64,000 bases of DNA from Photobacterium alginatilyticum (GTDB lineage Bacteria; Pseudomonadota; Gammaproteobacteria; Enterobacterales; Vibrionaceae). The DNA lies in contig NZ_RSEJ01000012.1 of the NCBI RefSeq assembly GCF_009910675.1, positions 1 to 64,000 of the forward strand, given 5' to 3'. Below the pieces are notes generated by a model, which was not told the DNA's origin, made no database searches, and worked only from the letters and a program-made list of their open reading frames with translations. Position numbers and translations under genes: made by a program. Of this stretch, positions 17,599 to 26,368 are shown piece after piece (the first letter of the stretch is position 1; each line of letters begins with the position of its first letter).

Positions 17599-18051
17599 TT
17601 AGACATCTTGCAGGTGGGCCTGGGGTTTGATCACCACGACATTGATTGGTGAGTTCTCGACCACTTTGGAAGCGACAGAGCCCAGCATGACCTTATCGAG
17701 GCGAGAGCGTTTATGGCTCGGCAAAATGATCAGATCGGCACCAATGCGTCCGGCATACTCTAGAATGGTGGTCCAGGTTTTCCCTTCGGAAACATACTGG
17801 TGGTGAACAATTTCATCTGGGATATGCTGGCTGGCAAAATCTTTTAGCTGGTGCTGGGCATCTTGCATCATTTTTCGGGCGGCATCTTTCGGGAAATAGC
17901 TCGATACCATCGACATGTGAATACCTGGAAGCACATTGAGTAAGTGAATGGTCGCATTGGACTGTTTGGCCAGCCAGACGGCCTGCTCGACGGCTTTGTC
18001 GGCGAAGCCTTGGTCGTTTAGATCTACGGGCACTAAAATCTGCTTATACAT
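17599..18051 (-). CDS. Universal stress protein UspA family (TRAP-associated, TeaD-like)
   Basis: A 150-residue alpha/beta protein beginning MYKQILVPVDLNDQGFADKA with the UspA fold and C-terminal GSVASKVVENSPINVVVIKP. The start ATG 18051 was chosen over an open frame that runs 52 codons into the TRAP permease gene, because AAAGAGAA precedes it and all family members begin here. The usual nucleotide loop G-x2-G-x9-G-S appears as SHKRSRLDKVMLGS, so the first glycines are lost and ATP binding is uncertain. As the third gene after a TRAP transporter it resembles TeaD, which restrains TeaABC uptake in Halomonas; such a role here is inference. Confidence 0.88.
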   Translation of the reverse strand: MYKQILVPVDLNDQGFADKAVEQAVWLAKQSNATIHLLNVLPGIHMSMVSSYFPKDAARKMMQDAQHQLKDFASQHIPDEIVHHQYVSEGKTWTTILEYAGRIGADLIILPSHKRSRLDKVMLGSVASKVVENSPINVVVIKPQAHLQDV

Positions 18052-18130
18052 ATTATTCTCTTTGTTTTCATATAGGGAGAGTGAACTCTCCCTATAGTTT
18101 AGACCTGTATTGACCAGGTCAGTGGCAAGA

Positions 18131-20707
18131 TTATGCGTGTGACAGCTGCTTGGCACGACGGCGCTGGTTCCAGCCAAGGGCTGCCAGCAAGATGAGGGTA
18201 GGAACAAATACCCACTCCTTCATCGGCCTTACTGCCGGCAAGCTGACCTGGGTGATCTCCCAGTCAAAATCAATACCGGCGGCTTCGGCCGGGCTGCCGA
18301 ACTCAACCAGATCGACCAGCATTTTCTCGCCTTCCTGACGCAGCATCAGGCCCGTCGAGGCAATACGTTCGTCGGCGCTAACCGCATCCTCATCAAACGG
18401 TAGCAGCACATGCTTGCTTACCAGCTTGCCTTCGAGATTTTCGCCGCTGACCTGTAGCTCAATAGGTTGGCCTATTGCCAGCTTGTCGGCAGCATCGACG
18501 ATAAGCACTCCTGGCATTTCATGTTTTGCCGGGTAGACCATATCCCACCAGAAGCCCGGTCTGAACAGCGAGAAGGTAATGAGAAGCAGGGCAATGACTT
18601 CCCACCATTTGGTTTTGGTAAACCACCATCCCTGAGTGGCAGCCGAGAACGTAAGCATGGCGATGACGGCTGAGCTGACTGTCAGGAATAGGTGCCACCA
18701 AGTGTCAATATTCATCATCAATAGCTGGGTATTGAAGATAAACATAAACGGGAGGATGGCGGTACGGATATCATAGGTAAAGCCCTGGATACCGGTACGG
18801 ATTGGATCGCTTTTGGCAATGGCTGCGGCAGCGAAGGCGGCCAGACCGACTGGCGGGGTGTCATCAGCCAGGATGCCGAAATAGAACACGAACAGGTGGA
18901 CAGCGATCAGCGGAATGATCAGGCCGTTTTGGGCACCGAGTGTAACAATTACGGGAGCCATCAAGGTTGAGACAACAATGTAGTTAGCAGTGGTTGGCAG
19001 GCCCATACCGAGTACCAGACTGATCACTGCGGTAAACAGTAGCATCAGCATGATGTTGCCGCCGGAGATAAACTCGACAAAGTCGGTCATAACCAGCCCG
19101 ATCCCGGTAAGGGTAACCACGCCGACAACAATACCGGCGGCCGCAGTAGCCACACCGATACCGATCATGTTGCGGGCTCCGGACACCAAGCTTTCAAGCA
19201 GATCACGAACGCCTTCCATCGAGGCTTCACTGATGGTCTTTTCTTTATTGAACATTGCCAGCAGCGGACGCTGCGTGAGCAGAATAAAGATCATAAAGAC
19301 TGTCGCCCAGAAGGCGGAAAGACCAGGAGAAAAACGTTCGACGGTCAGGCACCAGACCAAGACGACGATAGGTAACAGGAAGTAAAGGCCGGACTTGATG
19401 GTCGGACCCGGATCGGGCACTTCGGTGATATCGTCTTCAGGGTTCTCCATCAGGTGATCCTGATAGTTGGCCGATACTTTAACCAGAGCAACGTAAGCAA
19501 TAAGGATCACGACCCCGATGATTGGCGTTGCTGCAGCACCAAAGATATCCTTGGTCCAGCCAACTCCATAATAGACCATTGCGCTCAATACGATCAGGCC
19601 AAGGATCGTGCCGCTAAATGACAGCAGACTCTGGGCCAGGGTCGGTTTGTAGTGGCGCTTAAGCCCGGTCATGCCAGCCTTGCAGGCCTCGAGATGAACG
19701 ATATACAGCAGGGCAATATAGGAGATAAGTGCTGGCAGCAATGCCGCTTTAATGACTTCTACATAGGAGATACCGACATACTCAACCATCAGGAAGGCGG
19801 CGGCGCCCATGATCGGTGGTGTCAGCTGACCATTGGTGGAGGCGGCAACCTCGACGGCACCGGCCTTGGTACCGGGAAAGCCGACTTTTTTCATCAATGG
19901 GATGGTGAAAGTACCGGTTGTGACGACATTGGCAATTGACGAGCCGGAGACGAGTCCGGACAGCCCGGATGCCACAACGGCAGCTTTTGCCGGCCCGCCA
20001 CGCATGTGGCCAAGCAGTGAAAAGGCGACCTTGATGAAGTAGGCGCCGGCTCCTGCGCGCTCAAGCATGGCACCAAACAGGACGAACAGGAAGACGAAGG
20101 AGGTTGATACGCCAAGGGCAATACCAAACACCCCTTCGGTTGTCAGCCACAGGTGTGACATGGCCTTGTTCAGACTGGCACCTTTATGGGCGATAACATC
20201 TGGCATGTGTGGGCCGCCGAAGGTGTACAGTAAAAATACCGCAGCCACGACCATCAACGGTGGGCCGAGCGCCCGGCGAGTGGCCTCTAGCAATAGCACC
20301 ATGCCGGTAACGGCAATGACAATGTCAAACTGTGTCGGTGCACCAGAGCGGCCGGCAAGTTCGGTATAAAAAATATAGATATAGGCGGCAGAGAAGCTGC
20401 CTGCCAGGGCCAGACCCCAATCTGTGAGTGGAATGCGATCTCGAGGAGAGTGCTTTAATGCCGGGTAGGCTGTGAAAGCCAGGAATATAGCAAACGCCAG
20501 ATGGATCGATCGGGCTTCGGTATCGTTTAATACGCCAAAGTCAAAAATAAACGGAAGTGGTGAGGCATACCACAGCTGGAACAGTGACCAACATAGCGGT
20601 ACGAACCATAGGATGCGTCCAGCCATTCCAACAGGACTCCTTGCCCCTGTGTCTGCCTGAGCCACCATATCCTGCACATCTGTCGACGCTTCGGTTGTCT
20701 TAGTCAT
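18131..20707 (-). CDS. TAXI-type TRAP transporter fused DctQ-DctM permease
   Basis: An 858-residue multi-spanning protein. The N-terminal four-helix DctQ-like part (about 28-170) is joined to the large DctM antiporter subunit (about 170-690), marked by SGLSGLVSGSSIANVVTTG and GLPTTANYIVVSTLMAPV. The C-terminal extra domain (about 700-858) is the DUF3394 type. It contains a PDZ-like stretch VDLVEFGSPAEAAGIDFDW and one last helix. TRAP systems import organic acids on a sodium gradient; the substrate cannot be read from sequence. It is downstream of the TAXI binding protein gene and upstream of uspA, with consistent leftward order. Confidence 0.93.
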   Translation of the reverse strand: MTKTTEASTDVQDMVAQADTGARSPVGMAGRILWFVPLCWSLFQLWYASPLPFIFDFGVLNDTEARSIHLAFAIFLAFTAYPALKHSPRDRIPLTDWGLALAGSFSAAYIYIFYTELAGRSGAPTQFDIVIAVTGMVLLLEATRRALGPPLMVVAAVFLLYTFGGPHMPDVIAHKGASLNKAMSHLWLTTEGVFGIALGVSTSFVFLFVLFGAMLERAGAGAYFIKVAFSLLGHMRGGPAKAAVVASGLSGLVSGSSIANVVTTGTFTIPLMKKVGFPGTKAGAVEVAASTNGQLTPPIMGAAAFLMVEYVGISYVEVIKAALLPALISYIALLYIVHLEACKAGMTGLKRHYKPTLAQSLLSFSGTILGLIVLSAMVYYGVGWTKDIFGAAATPIIGVVILIAYVALVKVSANYQDHLMENPEDDITEVPDPGPTIKSGLYFLLPIVVLVWCLTVERFSPGLSAFWATVFMIFILLTQRPLLAMFNKEKTISEASMEGVRDLLESLVSGARNMIGIGVATAAAGIVVGVVTLTGIGLVMTDFVEFISGGNIMLMLLFTAVISLVLGMGLPTTANYIVVSTLMAPVIVTLGAQNGLIIPLIAVHLFVFYFGILADDTPPVGLAAFAAAAIAKSDPIRTGIQGFTYDIRTAILPFMFIFNTQLLMMNIDTWWHLFLTVSSAVIAMLTFSAATQGWWFTKTKWWEVIALLLITFSLFRPGFWWDMVYPAKHEMPGVLIVDAADKLAIGQPIELQVSGENLEGKLVSKHVLLPFDEDAVSADERIASTGLMLRQEGEKMLVDLVEFGSPAEAAGIDFDWEITQVSLPAVRPMKEWVFVPTLILLAALGWNQRRRAKQLSHA

Positions 20708-20838
20708 GCATAATCCTTCTTCGATGGACTAGGTAAAAAGTGTTTTTTTATTATTTTTATAGGTAGGTGAAATAGCATGCGCCGCTTGCGCGGCGCATGA
20801 GTGGCAACCAGTGCCTGATAAAGGTAAGTCAATACAGG

Positions 20839-21807
20839 TTACTTCAGGTAACCCATTTCCTTGTAGTAGCGCTCTGCACCTGGGTGTAGAGGAATGGACA
20901 GACCGTCCTTCACCATGTTCTCAGGTTTCAGGTTAGCAAATGCCGGGTGAAGACGTTTGAAGGTATTGAAGTTTTCAAATACCGATTTCACCAGCGCGTA
21001 GACAACATCGTCAGATACGTCGGTAGAGGAAACCAGGGTTGCCGCAACACCAAAGCTGTTTACGTCGTCATTGGTGCCTTTGTACATACCACCCGGCACT
21101 GTGCTTTTGGCGTAGTACGGGTTGTCGGCAACGATCTTGTCGATAGCTGCGCCAGTTGCCGGAACTAGCTTGGCCTCACAAGAGGTTGTGGCTTCTTTGA
21201 TTGAACCGTTTGGATGACCAACTACATAGACGAAGGCATCAATTTTGTTATCGCAAAGTGCCTGGGAGCGCTCGGAGCCTTTGAGTTCGGAAGCCAGTTT
21301 GAAATCGGCGTTGGTCCAGCCCATTGCATCCATCACCACACCCATGGTGGCGCGGTCGCCAGAGCCTGGGTTACCAATGTTTACACGCTTGCCTTTCAGA
21401 TCAGCAACACTATTGATGCCAGAGTCGGTACGGGCAATGATGTTGAACGGTTCGGTGTGGATCGAGAATACTGCACGTAGTTTCTTGTAGGCACCCTGAT
21501 CTTTGAACTTGCTGGTACCGTTATAGCCGTGATATTGCCAGTCAGACTGAACAATACCGAAGTCCAGTTCACCGGCACGCATGGTATTGACGTTGTAGAT
21601 AGAACCGCCAGTGGACTCTACCGAGCAGCGGACATTGTGCTGCTTGCGATCTTTGTTGACGAGCTTACAGATAGCGCCACCAGTTGGGTAGTAAACCCCA
21701 GTGACGGAGCCGGTGCCAATTGTGATGAAATCCTGGGCACTGGCCATGCCGCTAGTCATAACTGCTGCGGCTAAAGCACTGATTTTAACAATTTGTTTTA
21801 ATGCCAT
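20839..21807 (-). CDS. TAXI family TRAP transporter solute-binding protein
   Basis: A 322-residue periplasmic binding protein with a signal peptide (1-24, ending GMASA). The conserved TAXI opening [21 protein letters not shown] gives the family its name in part, and [16 protein letters not shown] and the end [16 protein letters not shown] follow. It delivers the solute to the fused permease encoded 131 bases downstream. V. cholerae homologues are annotated as an immunogenic protein beside argR, matching this position. ATG 21807 has AAGGGA. Glutamate/alpha-ketoglutarate-like substrates are known for some TAXI proteins, but nothing here decides it. Confidence 0.93.
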   Translation of the reverse strand: MALKQIVKISALAAAVMTSGMASAQDFITIGTGSVTGVYYPTGGAICKLVNKDRKQHNVRCSVESTGGSIYNVNTMRAGELDFGIVQSDWQYHGYNGTSKFKDQGAYKKLRAVFSIHTEPFNIIARTDSGINSVADLKGKRVNIGNPGSGDRATMGVVMDAMGWTNADFKLASELKGSERSQALCDNKIDAFVYVVGHPNGSIKEATTSCEAKLVPATGAAIDKIVADNPYYAKSTVPGGMYKGTNDDVNSFGVAATLVSSTDVSDDVVYALVKSVFENFNTFKRLHPAFANLKPENMVKDGLSIPLHPGAERYYKEMGYLK

Positions 21808-21840
21808 GTTTGTCCCTTCCTAATTGTTGTTATCTCCAGT

Positions 21841-21867
21841 ATGGAAATGTTTTCCATCGGTGGAAAA
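21841..21867. promoter_or_regulatory. Dyad with third half-site upstream of the TRAP operon
   Basis: ATGGAAA-TGT-TTTCCAT is a perfect 7-3-7 palindrome at 21841-21857. A further TGGAAAA half-site lies at 21861-21867. It is 34 bases upstream of the binding protein ATG, where an operator or an mRNA leader element would fall. The regulator is unknown. Confidence 0.45.
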
Positions 21868-22059
21868 GGCATATTTGCTTAAGCAAATCAGAACGATGAT
21901 AGCAAAAGAGACAAGGAAAATTAAAATTATGTTAATGATTGTTTGCCGGATTACTGAAAAAAAAGCACAGAAATGATATTGGGAAAGGAATAATTATTTA
22001 TATCAATCATGCACTTGCATGAAAAGTATGCAATTTATGAAAGTTTTTCTGAATGTGAG

Positions 22060-22084
22060 CTCTCTCTCATTTGCTGAGAGAGAG
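22060..22084 (-). terminator. Hairpin after argR
   Basis: CTCTCTCTCA (22060-22069) and TGAGAGAGAG (22075-22084) form a perfect 10-bp stem with a 5-nt loop, just past the argR stop. No U-tract follows on the minus strand, so intrinsic termination would be weak. The rest of the 291-base gap to the TRAP operon is AT-rich and presumably holds the TRAP promoter. Confidence 0.5.
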
Positions 22085-22098
22085 GATCGGGAAGATTT

Positions 22099-22578
<480 letters not shown>

Positions 22579-22682
22579 TCATATACAGGGACGAGGTGCC
22601 GTATTCTTGCATAACCCTCTGGTTGGTAGCAAACCATGTTCATGGAAACTGGAGTGTTAGTCACCATTCTGGTGGAATAGGA

Positions 22683-22696
22683 TGAATAATTATTTA
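22683..22696. promoter_or_regulatory. ARG-box-like operator in the argR-mdh intergenic region
   Basis: TGAATAATTATTTA matches the core of the ArgR consensus TGAATaattATTCA with one mismatch. It lies 114 bases upstream of argR's ATG. ArgR sites normally come as pairs 3 bp apart, and a clear partner is not seen, so this is moderate. Confidence 0.5.
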
Positions 22697-22808
22697 ACTC
22701 TGATCGGTTTCTCCACCATTTGTCGACTGCAATCCCGGGAAAGAAATGTTATATATATGTAGCACATTTTATTCTTGCTTATGCGTGACTTCGCAAAGCT
22801 GGTTGGGT

Positions 22809-22839
22809 TTGATTGTATTTCACTATTTGTTGCTATAAC
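22809..22839 (+). promoter_or_regulatory. Candidate promoter of mdh
   Basis: TTGATT at 22809-22814 and TATAAC at 22834-22839 are separated by 19 bases, a little long but with a good -10. A start near 22846 would place the following 14-bp hairpin at the very 5' end of the mRNA. Confidence 0.4.
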
Positions 22840-22848
22840 GTCATCATG

Positions 22849-22901
22849 ACCAATCAAATGAAATCATGGTCTTAGCTGAGTTATGTCTTCATTTGATTGG
22901 T
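22849..22901 (+). promoter_or_regulatory. 14-bp perfect hairpin in the mdh leader
   Basis: ACCAATCAAATGAA (22849-22862) and TTCATTTGATTGGT (22888-22901) are exact complements around a 25-nt loop, ending 45 bases before the mdh ATG. No T-run follows, so it is not an intrinsic terminator. It may be an mRNA-stabilising 5' stem-loop or a wide-spaced protein operator. Confidence 0.7.
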
Positions 22902-22946
22902 TTTAGGTCTGAAAAAAATATACTTCTATCGTAAAGGAGAACGAAC

Positions 22947-23885
22947 ATGAAAGTTGCTGTAATTGGCGCTGCTGGCGGTATCGGCCAGGCTCTGGCTCTG
23001 CTTCTGAAAAACCGCCTGCCAGCGGGCTCTGATCTGGCGCTCTACGATATTGCGCCTGTAACACCGGGTGTTGCTGCTGATCTGAGTCATATCCCTACAC
23101 CGGTTTCAATCAAAGGTTATGGTGGTGAAGATCCGACTCCTGCACTGGAAGGTGCTGACGTTGTGTTGATTTCTGCAGGTGTTGCGCGTAAACCAGGTAT
23201 GGATCGCGCGGATCTGTTTAATGTTAATGCGGGCATCGTTAAGTCTTTGGCTGAAAGAATTGCCGTTGTATGTCCGAATGCCTGTGTCGGTATCATTACG
23301 AACCCGGTTAACACTACGGTGGCGATTGCTGCTGAAGTACTGAAGAAAGCCGGTGTTTATGACAAGCGTAAGCTGTTCGGCGTAACAACCTTGGATGTTA
23401 TCCGTTCTGAAACCTTTGTGGCCGAGCTAAAAGATATCGACCCGGGCCAGGTACGCGTACCTGTTATCGGCGGTCACTCTGGCGTAACGATCCTGCCTCT
23501 GCTTTCACAGGTTGAAGGTGTTGAGTTCAGCGAAGAAGAAATTAAGGCGCTGACACCGCGCATTCAGAATGCCGGTACCGAGGTTGTCGAAGCGAAAGCG
23601 GGTGGCGGCTCTGCGACATTGTCAATGGGTCAGGCTGCATGCCGCTTCGGTCTTGCCCTGGTTCGTGCGCTTCAGGGTGAAGAAGGCGTTGTCGAATGTG
23701 CCTACGTTGAAGGCGAAGGCCAGCATGCTCGCTTCTTTGCTCAGCCTGTGCGTCTGGGTAAGGACGGCGTAGAAGAGGTGATGGATTACGGCAAGCTAAG
23801 TGCATTTGAGCAGGATGCGCTGGAAAGCATGCTAGATACTCTTCAGGGCGATATCACCAAAGGCGAAGAGTTTGCTGCGCAGTAA
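22947..23885 (+). CDS. mdh: Malate dehydrogenase
   Basis: A 312-residue NAD-dependent TCA-cycle enzyme that interconverts malate and oxaloacetate, with E. coli-type length. The N-terminal nucleotide motif is [14 protein letters not shown]. Substrate arginines lie in [22 protein letters not shown] precedes the central helix, and the catalytic histidine is H177 in VIGGHSGV. The start has a strong AAAGGAG. It has its own terminator and a structured leader. It is divergent from argR. Confidence 0.98.
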   Translation: MKVAVIGAAGGIGQALALLLKNRLPAGSDLALYDIAPVTPGVAADLSHIPTPVSIKGYGGEDPTPALEGADVVLISAGVARKPGMDRADLFNVNAGIVKSLAERIAVVCPNACVGIITNPVNTTVAIAAEVLKKAGVYDKRKLFGVTTLDVIRSETFVAELKDIDPGQVRVPVIGGHSGVTILPLLSQVEGVEFSEEEIKALTPRIQNAGTEVVEAKAGGGSATLSMGQAACRFGLALVRALQGEEGVVECAYVEGEGQHARFFAQPVRLGKDGVEEVMDYGKLSAFEQDALESMLDTLQGDITKGEEFAAQ

Positions 23886-23901
23886 ACTGAGTCAGCGATA
23901 G

Positions 23902-23932
23902 TAAAAAAAGCGGCCATAGGCCGCTTTTTTTA
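23902..23932. terminator. Rho-independent terminator after mdh (bidirectional)
   Basis: AGCGGCC-ATA-GGCCGCT with A-run on the left and T-run on the right, 24 bases after mdh. The symmetrical flanks let it also terminate the leftward small gene that ends at 23970. Confidence 0.93.
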
Positions 23933-23969
23933 TATCTGGTAACCCGTATCGGTTCGGTAAATGTGAGAG

Positions 23970-24161
23970 TTAGTAATAGCTGTCACATCCGGTGTGCAGC
24001 TGGGGCTGCTCTTTGATGTCGTCACAGTTTATGTTGATGCGTTTGTGATCACTCATACTCTCGATAATGGCAGTATTATGTTCCTGGTCAACGTCAATCA
24101 CTTCTGCGACGCCTTGCTGGCATTCTACCCACATTCCCGGTTTAAGATCTTTGGCTTGCAT
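23970..24161 (-). CDS. Conserved small protein of unknown function (63 aa)
   Basis: A 63-residue acidic, soluble protein beginning MQAKDLKPGMWVECQQGVAEVIDVD. The first half looks like a small KOW/SH3-like beta barrel of the kind found in RNA- or ribosome-associated proteins, and the tail has two cysteines. ATG 24161 is preceded by GGAGG at ideal spacing, which rules out the upstream TTG. It lies between mdh and ispB, single and leftward. I do not recognise a named family; function unknown. Confidence 0.75.
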   Translation of the reverse strand: MQAKDLKPGMWVECQQGVAEVIDVDQEHNTAIIESMSDHKRININCDDIKEQPQLHTGCDSYY

Positions 24162-24237
24162 AATCAACCTCCACTAGATCACAAGGATCACAGTTAACTA
24201 TAGAACAAGAAAAGGATCCTCTTTCAGAGCCGGAAGA

Positions 24238-24267
24238 TCAAAAAAGCCTGCGCTCGGCAGGCTTTGG
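24238..24267 (-). terminator. Rho-independent terminator of ispB
   Basis: Read leftward, AAGCCTGC and GCAGGCTT pair across a CGAGC loop and run into TTTTTTGA. It lies just beyond the ispB stop. Confidence 0.9.
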
Positions 24268-24288
24268 GATCCGGGGAGGGAGTGTGGC

Positions 24289-25260
24289 TTACTTGTTGCG
24301 CTTGACGGCCAGGTGGGCCAGTGCGATAAGTGCTTCTTTGTGCTCTGAATCAGGAATAGCACCAAGGCAGGCAATCGCTTTTTCTGCTTCTTGCTCGGCA
24401 CGTTGCTGGGTATATTCCAGTGAACCGACTTCACGCATACAGGCTAGGATCGGCTCAAGCTTGTCAAGGCCATCACCTTTTTCAATGGCTTCCCGGATCA
24501 TTGCGGCCTGCTCGGCATTCCCATGATGCATGGCATGCAATAGCGGAAGGGTTGGTTTGCCCTCGGCCAGGTCATCACCGACATTTTTTCCCATCTCCTC
24601 ACCGTCGGCATTGTAATCCAATACATCGTCGATAAGCTGGAAGGCCGTACCTAAGAAGCGACCGTAGTCCTGCAAGGCAATTTCGGTATGTTCCGGCGCA
24701 TCGGCAAGAATGGCTGCGACCTGGGTCGCGGCTTCGAACAAGCGAGCGGTTTTTGAGTAGATAACCTGCATATAGTTATCTTCCGTGGTATCCGGATCAT
24801 TGCAGTTCATCAGCTGTTGCACTTCGCCTTCGGCGATCACATTTACGGCTTCGCTCATAATGTCGAGGATCCGCAGGGATCGCAGGCTGGTCATCATCTG
24901 GAAGGAGCGAGTATAGATATAGTCACCTACCAACACGCTGGCAGCATTGCCGAACATGGCATTGGCGGTTGCCTTGCCACGGCGCATATCTGACTCATCG
25001 ACAACATCGTCATGAAGTAGTGTTGCTGTATGCGTAAACTCGATAAAAGCTGCGGCAGTCGTGTGCTTGTTGCCTTCATAGCCAAGGGCGCGGGCAGCCA
25101 AGACGGCCAGCATTGGACGCAGGCGTTTTCCGCCGCCACTGACAATGTAAAAACCGAGTTGATTGATTAAGGCCACATCTGAATTCAGCTGTGCCAGTAT
25201 CTTCGCGTCAACTTCCGCCATATCTTTGGCGGTAAGCGCTTGGATAGCTTTAAAATCCAT
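24289..25260 (-). CDS. ispB: Octaprenyl diphosphate synthase IspB
   Basis: A 323-residue trans-prenyltransferase, exactly the E. coli length, that builds the C40 side chain of ubiquinone and menaquinone from farnesyl diphosphate and IPP. The two aspartate-rich Mg2+ sites are LLHDDVVDESDMRRG (about 82-96) and FQLIDDVLDYNAD (near 208-220), and GGGKRLRPML is the IPP site. The start at ATG 25260 is chosen from the family N-terminus (MDFKAIQALTAKDMAEVD); the open frame extends 25 more codons. A promoter is suggested at 25305-25335. Confidence 0.97.
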   Translation of the reverse strand: MDFKAIQALTAKDMAEVDAKILAQLNSDVALINQLGFYIVSGGGKRLRPMLAVLAARALGYEGNKHTTAAAFIEFTHTATLLHDDVVDESDMRRGKATANAMFGNAASVLVGDYIYTRSFQMMTSLRSLRILDIMSEAVNVIAEGEVQQLMNCNDPDTTEDNYMQVIYSKTARLFEAATQVAAILADAPEHTEIALQDYGRFLGTAFQLIDDVLDYNADGEEMGKNVGDDLAEGKPTLPLLHAMHHGNAEQAAMIREAIEKGDGLDKLEPILACMREVGSLEYTQQRAEQEAEKAIACLGAIPDSEHKEALIALAHLAVKRNK

Positions 25261-25304
25261 TGTATATCCAGCAAAATTGTTTGCCGCACCAGGCGGAAAA
25301 GTTA

Positions 25305-25335
25305 AGTATACCAATTGACAGTAAACAGACGTCAA
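25305..25335 (-). promoter_or_regulatory. Candidate promoter of ispB
   Basis: On the minus strand TTGACG (25335-25330) is followed 19 bases later by TATACT (25310-25305), about 45 bases before ispB's ATG. The spacing is slightly long. Confidence 0.4.
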
Positions 25336-25655
25336 GCAGTGGTGGCAGGGTATTTGTAAAGGCTGTCGGCATTATTATACGTGATGCTTATCCGAAAACT
25401 GCTACGATGAGCTGTAGCACACTTTACCTCTAAAACTTCCCGCCAAGGCATGAAATCGCTGGCTATTGTTGTCAACTGGCATCAAAAATATTTACCGAAT
25501 ACTACACTAAAACCTCGCTATCTTCATAACCTCGTTTACGTTTAAATCAGGGACTTTTATTACTGGCTAGCTTTTCGCCATTTTTCTTCGCTTAATGGGT
25601 TGCCAGAAGTCCCGTTTTCGCGTAACATTCGCGCCCTATTGATGACAAGATTAAG

Positions 25656-25699
25656 CGCATACCCATAGCCCGAGTTATAAGTGGCTAATGGCCTATGCG
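25656..25699 (+). promoter_or_regulatory. Structured leader hairpin immediately before rplU
   Basis: CGCATA, CCAT and AGCC (25656-25670) pair in order with GGCT, ATGG and TATGCG (25683-25699). This gives 14 base pairs interrupted by one bulged A and a small C/CC internal loop, with a 12-nt apical loop. It ends 17 bases upstream of the rplU ATG, next to GGAG. It could be a ribosomal-protein autoregulatory leader. The remainder of the 456-base gap to ispB shows no ORF. Confidence 0.5.
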
Positions 25700-25716
25700 G
25701 ACAAGCGGAGTAAGAC

Positions 25717-26028
25717 ATGTACGCTGTTTTCCAAAGTGGTGGTAAACAACACCGTGTAAGCGAAGGCCAGACCCTACGCTTAGAAAAACTAGACGCTGAA
25801 ACTGGTGCTAGCGTTGAATTTGATTCAGTTCTTCTTGTAGCTAACGGCGAAGAAGTAACTGTAGGTGCACCTTTCGTAGCTGGCGGTAAAGTAACTGCTG
25901 AAGTTGTTACTCACGGTCGTGGCGATAAAGTTAAAATCGTTAAGTTCCGTCGTCGTAAGCACTCTCGTAAGCAAGCGGGCCACCGTCAGTGGTTCACTGA
26001 AGTCAAAATCACTGGCATCAGCGCTTAA
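25717..26028 (+). CDS. rplU: 50S ribosomal protein bL21
   Basis: A 103-residue primary 23S rRNA-binding protein of the large subunit. It begins [18 protein letters not shown] and has the basic end [21 protein letters not shown], both diagnostic. Codon use (GGT, CGT, AAC, GTT dominant) is that of a highly expressed gene. It is first of the rplU-rpmA operon, 18 bases upstream of rpmA, and has a hairpin leader. Confidence 0.99.
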   Translation: MYAVFQSGGKQHRVSEGQTLRLEKLDAETGASVEFDSVLLVANGEEVTVGAPFVAGGKVTAEVVTHGRGDKVKIVKFRRRKHSRKQAGHRQWFTEVKITGISA

Positions 26029-26031
26029 TAA

Positions 26032-26304
<273 letters not shown>

Positions 26305-26324
26305 TTCAGTCTCATAACGAATTA

Positions 26325-26355
26325 TAAAGCCCTGCCTACTGGCGGGGCTTTTTGT
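26325..26355 (+). terminator. Rho-independent terminator of rplU-rpmA
   Basis: GCCCTGCC and GGCGGGGC pair over a TACT loop (one G-T), followed by CTTTTTG. It is 21 bases after rpmA and overlaps the region just before the EamA gene. Confidence 0.88.
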
Positions 26356-26368
26356 TATGGAAGGGTTT

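Noticed and set aside
22054..22069. CRP-site-like TGTGA-N6-TCTCA near argR's end
   Set aside because: It has a mismatch, overlaps the hairpin behind argR and lies about 250 bases from the next start codon.
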